Source: Bettongia penicillata ogilbyi
Taxonomy: Eukaryota; Chordata; Mammalia; Diprotodontia; Potoroidae
NCBI GenBank assembly: GCA_023548195.1
Contig: JAJHZJ010000008.1
Span: 709,999 to 773,998, forward strand
Direction: 5' to 3'
Length of the DNA stretch: 64,000 nucleotides
The translations under genes and the position numbers were made by a program. Below are positions 54,603 through 64,000 of the stretch, in pieces. The notes below the pieces were generated by a model, which was given only the letters and a program-made list of their open reading frames with translations, was not told the DNA's origin and did not search any database. Position 1 is the stretch's first letter; each line of letters opens with the position of its first letter.

Positions 54603-55727
54603 AAGAGATTAACTTAACATATAGAAATGTAAGAAGGAAAAAGACTCTCACATAAGAATACACAAGGACAGAAGAAATATTCATATTCAAAAAAGAGGGG
54701 TTCAAACATACCTGCAAGAGAGAAAAAAAGAAATAGATACAAAGAATGGCAGACTTTCATTTAGTCATCCATCCCAATGTGTATTCCCTCTAAAGACTTT
54801 TTTGTCCTTATAGGCAAAAATTATTCCAGCCTTATAGTCTTAGATAAGCAGTTCATGTTATCCCAATCCTATAAAACTAGAGTTCATTCTAGTGTGAACA
54901 TGTGACTTCACATAAATGTAACAAGGTCTTTAAAGGGCATTAATTTTCTCTAAATAGAATACGTTATATCTTCAGAATCATACTGACAGACATAAAACAC
55001 AAAACAATAGAAAAATAAAATGTTTTCTAATAATGGCATCTGATTAAAATGTAAATTATACCTCTCTTCTCTTATGGTAGATGTTTTATTACTTTCATAT
55101 TTTAGGAATAAATGTGTGGTGTGGGAGATTTGCAATTTCTCTCCCATATACAAATGCATGTGAGTAATAGATGGCTTTTATTATTTATATCTTACATTAT
55201 TTATTACTTAACATAAAGGAACAGTGCTGGGGCCATCAGTCAAGTGGTCCTTATTATGTATTTGAAATGCTTAACTAATAGTGAAGCTGTTTTCAAAGGG
55301 ATAATGACATCACAACACAGCTGTGCTATTTTTCAAACTATAGTGAAAACCCCTGAAGCAGCTGGATTTGATCTTAACAATCAGAGTCCATTTACTCCTA
55401 TTTCCCTCCCAACTTCCACAGCATAAACATGAAATTAAAATCTTCAACTTTAATTTATATGCAGGTGGTGGTAGACATGTATGTATATTATGTATGTGAG
55501 ATATGAATATTTACGTAATATTCGTCTTATAGACTCATAGGTCTTGGACAGGGAAAGTAAGAGATCATCTTTCCTGGCCCTCTGCCTTCATACTTAAAAT
55601 TCAGGGGTATGCTGGATCCAGCTCACACCAACCTGGGAGAGCAAGGCTTGATTATTTTTAAATTTTGTTGATTGTCTGGACGTAAGGATGTGACAGATAA
55701 AATGTTCCCTCCAAGATCCCAGTTGTT
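54603..55727. other. No gene or repeat recognised
   Basis: Unassigned, AT-rich. Confidence 0.4.
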
Positions 55728-55935
55728 ATACATTTACATTTAATAGTTGTTTACATTTCCATAGTGCTTTACCTCCCAGATCATTTTCCTTACAACAACC
55801 CTGAGTGGTGATCATGTATTACTGTCACCATTTTGCAGATGAGGAAACCAAGGCTCGGAGTGGTAAAATAGCATTATCAAGGACTAGAACCCCCATTTCC
55901 TACTTTCTGGTGCAGTCCTCTTTCTACTACATCAG
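55728..55935 (-). mobile_element. MIR/MIR3-type SINE, antisense
   Basis: 'gtttacatttccatagtgct', 'cattttccttacaacaaccc', 'accattttgcagatgaggaa', 'accaaggctcggagtggtaa'. Near full length. Confidence 0.8.
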
Positions 55936-56284
55936 AAAGTAAGTATTATAGATATAATTTAATTTTGTTTCTCTGTCAAAAGGTGAAACTTTCGATTGGC
56001 AATAGTGTGGAAAACTGTATTAATTAGCAACTTGAAACTTGATTATGTACCTAGTGGTAGACTGGAAGACAATATCCAAAACCACTGAATTCCCTGAATA
56101 TATAGCTATCACTGTCACTTCCTTTTCTCCCTCTGTCCAGCCAACAGGGTCAGGAAATATTATAAGTAGCAACATGGCATCAGCACCAGCAAGAGGAAAG
56201 GGAAACATCCTATAGAGGGTTTTAACAACTCATTGCAAATAACTAAATCCACTATTTCTGCTCTGCAATTGATAGGTAGCAATC
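55936..56284. other. No gene or repeat recognised
   Basis: Unassigned. Confidence 0.4.
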
Positions 56285-56398
56285 AAAGAACATTATCTCT
56301 GGTGTCAGAGGTCCTGTGTTCAAATTCTGCCTCTTCCCTTTACTTTATGGAAGTCACTTAAACTCTGTGTCAGTTTCTTTATCTATAAAATCAGATCT
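56285..56398 (+). mobile_element. MIR fragment
   Basis: 'tctctggtgtcagaggtcct', 'gtgttcaaattctgcctctt', 'ggaagtcacttaaactctgt', 'tcagtttctttatctataaa'. Confidence 0.72.
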
Positions 56399-57085
56399 TT
56401 GACATGAGGTCACTACGACCTCACCTGCTTCAAATCACCTGTACTGGAAAAACAGTGATTTGCTTCCACAGTCATGGAAAAGTTTATGGATTTCCCTATA
56501 AATATATAGTAATTGAAAGTAATAGCTTTTTGGTGAGAGATGTCCATAGCAAATTCAGTTTCCATACTAAAATGCTTAACATTTGTTTCTATAGGTTATG
56601 TTAATACCTTCTTTCAGCTAACAGGCAACTTGAAGAGAGAATTAGGGAATCCAGTTGAAATATTATTATTGTCATTGTTTTTAACAGCTTTTTTCTGTGG
56701 TTCTTTTGTCACTTATGGGATGTTATAAATGCCTTCATTTATCTATCTTGACTTTGAATAAATCCTTATAATTTCCTCTAAATAACTGTGGAGCTAGTAA
56801 AATCAGATTACTGTCACTTAAATAGATAACAAAAATGCAATAATAACACAATTGAGTAGTTTACTTCTAAAATGTTTGCATTATTCCCTAAGTGAAATTG
56901 ACCTTGTCACCTAGTTTGTCACAAAAATTTCTGATTTATTGAAATATTGCAGTGGATTATTAACATTTATGTGGGAAAGTAAATGCTTCAAACCAAGAAC
57001 TCATGCCTGAAATTGTTGCTTGATGCAAATTATGGAAATTCTATCATTGTAGGTCAGTAAATTTAGGAAGATAACAGACTTACAT
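56399..57085. other. No gene or repeat recognised
   Basis: Two overlapping plus frames (62-66 codons, 56404-56728) lack recognised domains. Confidence 0.4.
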
Positions 57086-57360
57086 AATTTCAGACTTCTA
57101 AGAGCCCTGGGAGCCTGGATAGTCCAAATCATACTTGCTGAGTGGTTTTCTAACCTCTTGTCAAAAACTGCCAGTGATGGAGAACCCACTACTCAAAGCA
57201 AGTCCTTTCCATTTTCCCGCAGCCTGACGTCTTAGAAGATCTTTCCTTACGGTCAATCCTAAATTATCCTCTTTGCAGTTCTTGGTTCTGCCCTCTGTAA
57301 CCAAACAAACCAAGTTTCATCCCTCCTCCATGTGACAGTCGTTTAAATAAGTGAAAACAG
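57086..57360 (+). mobile_element. CR1/L3-type LINE fragment
   Basis: 'ccagtgatggagaacccact', 'agaagatctttccttacggt', 'gttcttggttctgccctctg', 'ccatgtgacagtcgtttaaa', 'taagtgaaaacagtcatatg'. This matches the order of the CR1/L3 3' region in mammals. Confidence 0.65.
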
Positions 57361-57773
57361 TCATATGCAACCAGAGCCATCAGCATGAGAACATGTTTTG
57401 TTGTTTTTAATTGATCTCATGCTCCAAACTGGAACAATCCATCTCAAAGGTCAAACCATGCACTGAGTTTAGATTGCCCAAGTTCCATTGACGTTCCCAG
57501 GATTGGGGCATCAGTCATGGATGACAATATTAGACCTTGAGTAAATTGCTAAAGATCTCTTTTAGTACATGCCTTTCCTATTCAAGGAAATGTCTTTTAT
57601 GGGGCTTGTTTCCTTGTCTTCAAACCACATCTTATTCAACGTGCCTGGGCACCTTGGGATTAATATTTAATTCCATACAGTTATTTGCTTCCTTTAAGGA
57701 AATGAATCCAAAGGAAAATGATCGTCTAGTCGTTGGAAGCTTCCATTCTTTAAATGTCTTCATTTATACTCTT
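57361..57773. other. No gene or repeat recognised
   Basis: A 109-codon plus frame (57537-57866) runs into a SINE and its poly-T and has no recognised domain. Confidence 0.4.
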
Positions 57774-58020
57774 AGAAGCAGCATGACACAGTGGATAGAT
57801 CACTCCATTGGGAGTCAGAAGACCCGGGAAAAATTCCACCTTTTTTTTTTTTGTTGTTGTTGTTAGCTAAGTGAACATGGACAAGACACAACCTCTCAGA
57901 GCCTTAGTTCCTTTGTCTATAAAATGTAAATAATGATACTTGTGCTATATATATATATATACATACACCTTACAAGGTTGTGGTAAGAAAAGTGCTTCAC
58001 TATGGATAAGTACTATCTAT
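57774..58020 (+). mobile_element. MIR-type SINE with internal poly-T and TA array
   Basis: 'agcagcatgacacagtggat', 'agatcactccattgggagtc', then a foreign T-run and TTG units (57841-57866), then 'gaacatggacaagacacaac', 'tttgtctataaaatgtaaat', and (TA)n at 57945-57961 in place of the usual 'tacctac' area. Confidence 0.7.
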
Positions 58021-58674
58021 TGGGTGGGAGATTTCCATAGCAAACCTGAAAACTCTTGAGAAATATTATTTTTATTATTAAAATTTGAACCCAGAAAGCT
58101 CTATATATTTCTTTGGGAATTAATATAGCTTCCCTTCCTAAATACAAAACAATTCACTCAAAAAATAGCATAGTTTATCAAGTGACTAAAATTAGAATCG
58201 AATCAGCTATCAGTCATGAGTCTGTTGATAACTCTAGGTCTTATTCCTTCATGTGGATAGTCAAGGCATTTCCTCTCTTTACTTGCATCTTTGTGCTGAG
58301 GTAGAAGGACTCTCATTATTTAAGGAGAGGAAACCATAATTTCCTTACTTCTTATGTGGCCTTAAATAATTCCCCCAACTTCCTTGGGCTTCAGAATCAG
58401 GGGATATTAATGATATGTTCTGTCTCTTCTAGTTCCAATACTGACCCAGGTATAAATTAAGAGATAAAATTCAATGCATTTTAACAAATATTTGTTAAAT
58501 GATCACCATGTTAGAGATTAAATCTGCTCAAAAGCAGATATCTTTATTTGGATAAATTTTTAAAAATGAACTAAATTTAACAGTTTTCAAGTTTTTGATT
58601 CTGAACTTGCCAGAAGTGCTTAATGTTGAATTATGGTGTTATAAGCTTTACACTAATTTTTTCCCCTTCTGCCA
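58021..58674. other. No clear feature
   Basis: 'tttaacaaatatttgttaaa' at 58480-58499 is a nearly perfect short palindrome. Otherwise nothing recognised. Confidence 0.4.
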
Positions 58675-58750
58675 ACTTGAAAATTGTCTATTTCTTGCAT
58701 CTACTCCTCCCTAACACACTAGGTACTCAGTAAGTACTCATTGGTTTATA
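58675..58750 (+). mobile_element. L2 LINE 3' tip
   Basis: 'actaggtactcagtaagtac' with the preceding 'tatttcttgcatctactcc' matches a decayed L2 terminus. Confidence 0.5.
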
Positions 58751-59009
58751 GATTTAAAGGTATTTACAATGGAAGATAAGCCTTTTAAAAGTGAACTGAT
58801 ATAAATACAAAGAATCACAAAGATATAGAAACTGAATGTTGTGAAATTTTACTAAGAGTGGCCTCAAAGCAGAAACATGAAGGAATACATGCCAGTGCTT
58901 TTTGCAAAAGTGGGGGCTTATTGGGATAGAATGCTGCATGGCAGATTTTTTTGATATGTTGATTGCTTTTGCTGAACAGTTTTTCCCATTTTTTAGTCAT
59001 TATTATAAG

Positions 59010-59250
59010 AGAATAAATGGCTTAATGGATAGAGTCTTGGACCTGGAGTCAGGACAACTCAAGTTCCTGAGTTCAGATTTGGCCTCAAACAGTAACTGTG
59101 TGACCCTGGGGAAGTCACTTAACCCTGTTTGTCACAGTTTCTCATCTATAAAATGAGCTGGAGAAGTAAGTGTCAAATCACTCCTCTTTGCCAAGAAAAT
59201 CCCAAATGGGGTCATGAAGACTCATATAAGACTGAAAACTACTGAACATA
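59010..59250 (+). mobile_element. WSINE-type SINE
   Basis: 'ggcttaatggatagagtctt', 'ggacctggagtcaggacaac', 'actgtgtgaccctggggaag', 'tttctcatctataaaatgag', 'ctttgccaagaaaatcccaa', 'atggggtcatgaagactcat'. Full-length but diverged. Confidence 0.9.
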
Positions 59251-59519
59251 ATGGAATCCTAAATGGGAGGAGAAGAAGGAAAGGATATATTGGAGATGAT
59301 AAAAAAAATTAAAAATTTTAATTTAAAAATTTTTATTTTAAATTTAACTAATCGCAACATGATTAGTGCATGTCTGTGTTTTTAAAACAAAGCATAAAAA
59401 ATTGTTGTAAAGATTTGAAAAAGTAGAGGAAGGAGGGAAGAAATTAAAAGAAAATATTTTCCAGGCCTCCCTTTTAGGTCCCTTTTTTAATAGAGACATA
59501 AAGTATGACAGAGAATATG
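59251..59519. other. No gene or repeat recognised
   Basis: A/T-run-rich sequence (aaaaattttaatttaaaaat near 59310). Confidence 0.4.
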
Positions 59520-59660
59520 ATGTTGGAACTGAAAAGGACCTTCTCAGTCACCTAGTCCCTAGATATTTGCTCTGTATTATAGTACAAATTCTTTGTTTTG
59601 CAGTTGAAGTAAGCGAGGGTGAGAGATTAAGTGACTTAAGAAATGTCACTGGTAGCAGTG
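59520..59660 (-). mobile_element. MIR-type repeat, antisense
   Basis: 'gttggaactgaaaaggacct', 'tctcagtcacctagtcccta', 'gagagattaagtgacttaag', 'aaatgtcactggtagcagtg'. Confidence 0.6.
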
Positions 59661-60170
59661 GACAGAACCATTCCCTCTCCACACCTTCCCCGTGTTTATT
59701 TCTATTTATAAGTTTTGTATATGCAGGTATTGGAAATGTACCAAATAGATCAGTGTAGTACTTTTATTTTTAAAAGCATCTGATGTTTACACTTTTACCT
59801 TTTCCAAGATTCCTAACCCAGATGAGTACCTAGATAGATTGGATAAATATGTACACTTGAATTTTTCTTGCCCACCTGTAGTTGATGTTTCTATGTGCAC
59901 TTGAATTGTTTTGGAAATTCCTTTGCTTGAGAATGACAGTTTTCTTTAAACACATTATTTGCAATAATAACAAAAATACATACATTCATACCCATATATG
60001 TATGTATAATGTATACATCAACTCATTTTGTTGTAACACCCCTTTATGTCACTTCTAGATATTAATACACAATTTGGATTTATATCTACCAAATTTCTTT
60101 CTTTTAGCTTGCTTCTGAATCCCATCCCCCAGAGCAACAAGAATTAATGATTTGACATATTGTAGTAGCT
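59661..60170. other. No gene or repeat recognised
   Basis: Unassigned. Confidence 0.4.
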
Positions 60171-60177
60171 GAAAAAG

Positions 60178-60867
60178 TGTAATTTACTTAAAACATAAAT
60201 GCAGGGTAAATATCAGGGAAATACAATAAACACTCTCCATATCCATTTCACAAAGCAAACCACAGTCAACCCCAGGAGAAAGAGGGCTGGTAATCCAGCC
60301 TAACCTTTGTCTAGCACCTCTGTTATTAGCTTGGCACCTGGCCTAGGGGAGTTAGAAATGAGGGATTAACAAGTTGCCCAGTGAATGACCACAAAAGGTG
60401 CTGTGCATCTTCCCTTAGATTGCCATCAGCTCTCACAGCTGGACTGGTGAGTCTTCAAGATTCTGCTTCTCTCTAGCACGCAAGGGGTAAGATCTCAAAG
60501 GACAGGCAGGATGTGACTGCATGGAGTACAAAGTATGACATCAGCAGGCATTGGGAAGAGCCTTAAGCCCTGTTCACCCATAGTACTGAAAAGTCTGACA
60601 TCAGCAGGCATTGGGAAGAGCCTTAAGCCCTGTTCACCCATAGTACTGAAAAGTCTGACATCAGCAGGAGGAGAGGAGAGAGCCACAATATTTGTAAATC
60701 GGACAGGAGAGGCAAGGTAAGGGGGAATACTTCTGCTTCATGGTCATTTCCTCCCCCTTCCTTGGTTCTCTAAATAAACCATTTCTCCTACAGTTTTCAT
60801 GTTTATAACGACTTCCGTTTTCCTCTTCACTTGTTGAATTCACATTCACCCGTGACAGTTCAACTCA
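60178..60867 (+). mobile_element. Candidate LTR with internal tandem duplication
   Basis: About 690 bp with TGTAATTT at the left and AACTCA at the right, flanked by AAAG on both sides (60174-60177, 60868-60871), compatible with a 4-bp target duplication but short enough to be chance. AATAAA at 60773-60778 lies near the right end as expected for R/U5. The perfect 60-bp tandem repeat sits where a U3 enhancer would. No internal viral genes nearby. Edges and class uncertain. Confidence 0.45.
60541..60660. repeat. Perfect 2 x 60-bp tandem duplication
   Basis: 60541-60600 and 60601-60660 are identical base for base. The flanking 'agtatgaca' and the next 'tcagcagg' extend the pattern as partial units. 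No divergence implies recent duplication. Open frames on both strands repeat the same peptide. Confidence 0.98.
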
Positions 60868-60871
60868 AAAG

Positions 60872-61189
60872 ATTTCTCAGATGGCAATAATTTCACTTCT
60901 CAGCACTCATATCTTGGTTTGAACCTCTCTACTTCACTGTACATATAGAGCATGTATTATGATAACTTGTTGATATCTTAGCCCTTTGTTACATTCTAAA
61001 CTCCTTGAAGGAATCATGTATCATATAATGATAGCATCTTCACAGATGCTTTCTGAACTCTAGGTGTGTATGTGTACATGTACACATGTACACATACATG
61101 TGTATGTGTAAGCATGTAGAGAGAGATAGATGATTTGGGGAGAATAAATGGTTATGAAATAATTTTCATATTGAATAATTTATTACTAT
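60872..61189. other. Unassigned; alternating purine-pyrimidine palindrome
   Basis: 61066-61112 consists of GTGTATGTGTACATGTACAC-type sequence that is nearly self-complementary. Otherwise nothing recognised. Confidence 0.5.
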
Positions 61190-61308
61190 TCCAGTGCATA
61201 TACGCATATATATGCATATATACAGTCTCTATTAATATGAATATGTGTGCATGTATGTATGTGGGTATATATGTATGTGTGTGTCTATATACAGATATAT
61301 ATATATGA

Positions 61309-61341
<33 letters not shown>
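61190..61341. repeat. (TATG)n to (TG)n microsatellite
   Basis: TATATGCATATA and ATGTATGTATG units lead into about 14 TG units at 61311-61340. Confidence 0.95.
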
Positions 61342-61343
<2 letters not shown>

Positions 61344-61392
61344 ACAGGATGAGGCAATTGGGGTTAAGTGACTTGTCCAGGATTCAAATGTT
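61342..61392 (-). mobile_element. Truncated WALLSI-type SINE
   Basis: 'gaggcaattggggttaagtg' then 'acttgtccaggattcaaatg', directly after the TG array. Only the 3' part of the antisense SINE is left. Confidence 0.7.
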
Positions 61393-61924
61393 ACTACAGT
61401 GAAGGATAAGGTATAATATTCTCTGTGTTTACACTTGGAAGTTTTTAGTATCACTGCTAAAATATTACAAGGTTTATTTCTGACTGGAAAGAGCTTTTTT
61501 TCCCATTCACCATGCTTACAACTTTTGCTTTGCTTTTTGTTTTTTCACTATCACCACTCAGGATATTTTTCACTGTGCATTAGACAAGATTATGATACAA
61601 GAGTTGTTCTAACAGTTTGTGAGAAGTAGCAAATCCAGATGCAGTGTTTCTGCTTGTTAGAACTGTCAAGCTCAGTTCCCTGATTATCCCCCTTTGTCCT
61701 TAGCTGTGACAAACATGTATTAGGCAATTGTTGGCTCAGCCAAAGTTATAAACAGGTAGGCATTTTCTCAAAATACTCCTAAATACCAAATCTATACTCA
61801 TTATTTGAAAGATGCTTGCTTTCCTGTATTTATCCAATAGAAGTATCCTGAAGATATAAATTTGCTTGAGTGCTTCAAGAATATGAATTTATTGGTATAG
61901 ATACTGCCTCTACTGCCCCAGTTT
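61393..61924. other. No gene or repeat recognised
   Basis: Unassigned. Confidence 0.4.
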
Positions 61925-62865
61925 TTGTTTTTATTTTTTTTAATAAAAATTTATTTATTTAACGTTTTACATTCATTTTCACAAAATTTTGGGTTCCAAA
62001 TTTTCTCCCCTTTTATCCCCTCCCCCACCCCAATACACCAAGCATTCTAATTTTCCCTATCACCAATCTGCCCTCTCTTCTATCATCCCTTCCTTCTCTT
62101 GTCCCCAACTTCTCTTTTGTCCTATAGGGCCAGATGACTTTCTATTCCCCATTACCTGTATTTCTTATTTCCTAGTAGCAAGAACAATACTAAACAGCTG
62201 TTCCTAAAACTTTGAATTCCAAATTCTCCCCATCCCTCCCTCCCCACCCATTCCCTTTGGGAAGGCAGGCAATTCAATATAGGCCCTATCTGTGTAGTTT
62301 TGCAAATGACTTCCCTGATAGTCGTGTTGTGTAAGACTAACTGTATTTCCCTCCATCCTATCCTGCCCCCCATTGTTTCTATTCTGTCTTTTGATCCTGT
62401 CCCTCCCCGAGTGTTGACTTCAAATTGCTCCCTCCTCCCATTGCCCTCCCTACCATCATCCCCTCCCCCTTGCTTATCTCCTTCTCCCCCACTTTCCTGT
62501 ATTGTAAGATAGGTTTTCGTACCAAAATGAGTGTACATTTTATTCCTTCCTTTAGTCGAATGTGATGAGGGTAAACTTCTTGTTTTTTTTCTCAGCTCTC
62601 CTCTTTTTCCCTCCACTAAAATGTCTCCTCCTTGCCTCTTGAATGAGAGATAATTTACTCCATTCCATTTCACCCTTTCCTCCCACTACATTTCTCTCTA
62701 ATCATTTACCTTAATTTCTTTTAAGATATGGTCCCATCCTATTCAATTCACTCTGTGCTCTCTGTCTCTGTATGTGCATGCATGTGTGTATGTGTGTGTG
62801 TGTGTATGCGTGTGTGTATAATCCCACCAACTACCCAGATACTGCAAAATTTTCTATTTTCCAGG

Positions 62866-63439
62866 TCAGTTGTTTTTCCAATGAGATATTTCACATTCTC
62901 TTCCATTTTTTCATTCTTTTGGTTTTGTTTGATGATTTCTTGGTTTCTCAGAAAGTCATTAGCCTCCATCTGTTCCTTCTAATCTTGAGAGAACTATTTT
63001 CTTCAGTGAGCTTTTGAACCTCTTTTTCCATTTGGCTAATTCTGCTTTTGAAAGCATTCTTCTCCTCATTGGCTTTGTGAACCTCTTTTGCCAATTGAGT
63101 TAGCCTATTTTTCAAGGTATTATTTTCTTCAGCCTTTTTTTGGGTCTCCTTTACCAAGGTATTGACCTGTTTTTCATACTTTTCTTGCATCTCTCTCATT
63201 TCTCTTCCCATTTTTTCCCCCACCTGCCTAACTTGATTTTCAAAATCCTTTTTGAGCTCTTCCATGGCCTGAGCCCACCAGACATCCACCTGGGATGTCT
63301 GGGATACAGAGGCCCCGCCCTCCACGTCTTTCCCTGATGGTAAGAATAGTTACTCGTCATCAGAATTGAAAGGCGGGAACATCTGTACCCCCTCAAAGTA
63401 GCTCTCTGTAGTCCTATTTTTCTTCCCTTTCCTGGGCAT
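62866..63439 (-). pseudogene. L1/HAL1 ORF1, 5' half, broken
   Basis: Initiation at 63437-63439 gives MPRKGKKNRTTESYFEGVQ. A stop (TAA) falls at codon 30 (63350-63352), after which the same frame stays open to 62948. Residues from about 50 on form a long heptad-type coiled coil (MEELKKDFENQVRQ..., ...TQLAKEVHKANEEKNAF...), the trimerisation region of L1 ORF1p. A one-base frameshift near 62969 moves the frame to ANDFLRNQEIIKQNQKNEK, which continues to about 62866 where the deletion removes the RNA-binding RRM and C-terminal domain. It cannot make a working protein. Confidence 0.87.
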
Positions 63440-64000
63440 TTTCCCAGCCAGTTACTTGACTTCTGAGATTCCTCTCCACCCCCGCCTAGATCTGCCCAGC
63501 TAGCACTTGGGGTCTGAGATTCAAATGGGCTTTCCGCGGTAGGCGTGGCTGCTATTCAATGTGAGCTTAAGTTCTGGTGCTGGGGTGGGGGCAGGGCTGT
63601 CTCCCAGGCTCAGTTCCCTCAGGGCCTTTATGCAGAGACCTTTCCATAATGGAGCTCCTGCTTGCTCGGGGAGTCCCCAGCTGCTGCTGCCTCTGCCACT
63701 CCCTCCGCTGCTGCCTCCTGAGGGGGCTAGAGTCACGGAGACACCCCCTCCCCTCTCGGCCAGCCCAGACGTCTCTCTCACTGACCTGTAGTGCCTGTGG
63801 GTGGAGGGACCTTCCCAGCCGCCGGAGATTCTGTCCCTGAAGCCTGCTCAGATCTGCTCCACTGGGGCTGTGCGGCCAGGGCAGCACAGGGCTGGGCTCC
63901 ACCGGAGCATGACAGACCCCTGGGGACGGCTCTCCAGGGCTCTCTGGAATGGAAATCTTTCCCACTGTGTTTCTGTGTGCCTTGCAGTGCTCCAGAATTC
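63440..64000 (-). promoter_or_regulatory. L1/HAL1 5' UTR, GC-rich promoter region
   Basis: The only clearly GC- and CpG-richer stretch in the window, directly upstream of the ORF1 start codon on the minus strand. In L1 elements this region holds the internal promoter. Open frames of 76-132 codons on both strands here come from the GC-rich composition. Activity is not implied. Confidence 0.65.

Larger units (their letters stand above)
61925..64000 (-). mobile_element. Internally deleted L1/HAL1-type LINE
   Basis: Minus orientation. The 3' end is at about 61930 (T-rich on plus, then 'atttatttatttaacgtttt'), followed by a long 3' UTR (to about 62865), part of ORF1, and a GC-rich 5' region that reaches the window edge. 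ORF2 and the C-terminal half of ORF1 are absent, joined at about 62866. This arrangement fits a HAL1-type or deleted L1. The 5' end is probably near or beyond 64000. Confidence 0.88.

Noticed and set aside
60541..60660. CRISPR-like array
   Set aside because: Two adjacent identical 60-bp units without spacers in vertebrate DNA; a tandem duplication, not an array.
62152..62673. 173-codon minus-strand open frame
   Set aside because: Lies in the purine-rich 3' UTR of the L1/HAL1 element, which has few stops because of composition. It has no protein similarity I can recognise.
63521..63965. Several overlapping frames of 76-132 codons
   Set aside because: They overlap on both strands in the GC-rich 5' region of the L1/HAL1 element, where stops are rare.

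Overview
The window is vertebrate, non-coding, repeat-dominated DNA, and the repeats point to a marsupial, most likely an Australian one. Three kinds of evidence support this. (1) There are several tRNA-type SINEs whose head reads like GGCAGCTAGGTGGCACAGTG and whose long forms end in a block containing CTTTGCCAAGAAAAT (the WSINE/WALLSI type). (2) There are composite SINEs with RTE-derived tails, plus an actual RTE reverse-transcriptase fossil. (3) There is a marsupial-type L1/HAL1 element at the right edge. The South American opossum SINE1 type was not seen. Family names come from recall of consensus sequences, because no search could be run.

No functional protein-coding gene could be supported. 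The longest open frames (about 130-173 codons) are no longer than chance predicts in 64 kb of mostly AT-rich DNA. Most lie in microsatellites, pyrimidine tracts or transposon sequence. No tRNA, snRNA, rRNA, CRISPR or bacterial-type feature was found. The window is best read as intergenic or deep-intronic DNA.

Layout. 1-8.3 kb: an L1 copy (minus) split by about 530 bp of unclassified DNA, MIR copies, WSINE and RTE-tailed SINEs, L2 ends, a SINE with a hAT transposon inside it, and an L1 3' end (plus). 8.3-14.2 kb: mostly unassigned sequence, then a near-identical 290-bp direct duplication (11.2 and 12.46 kb) whose second copy sits inside a hAT element, plus MIR and composite SINEs. 14.2-22.5 kb: L2 fragments, a 225-bp GA-rich microsatellite, and a repeat-poor segment at 16.9-18.5 kb with a CTCF-like motif. 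22.5-32.6 kb: L2 and L1 3' fragments, an LTR, an AT-only palindromic tract, and a repeat-poor segment at 28.5-29.4 kb with a good splice-acceptor-like site. 32.6-34.4 kb: a long antisense L2 copy. 34.4-43.5 kb: a SINE nested in a MIR-type repeat, two small hAT elements, a possible LTR, and the RTE fossil. 43.5-57.8 kb: copies of one hAT family, SINEs with visible target-site duplications, and a clean solo LTR with an exact 5-bp duplication. 57.8-64 kb: SINEs, an LTR-like block with a perfect 60-bp tandem duplication, and an internally deleted L1/HAL1 element (minus) whose GC-rich 5' region runs to the window end.

There is no gene network to describe. The interest lies in the insertion history (nesting order, target-site duplications, the transposed duplicate) and in a few repeat-free islands that could hold regulatory elements. 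I found no convincing new biological system.
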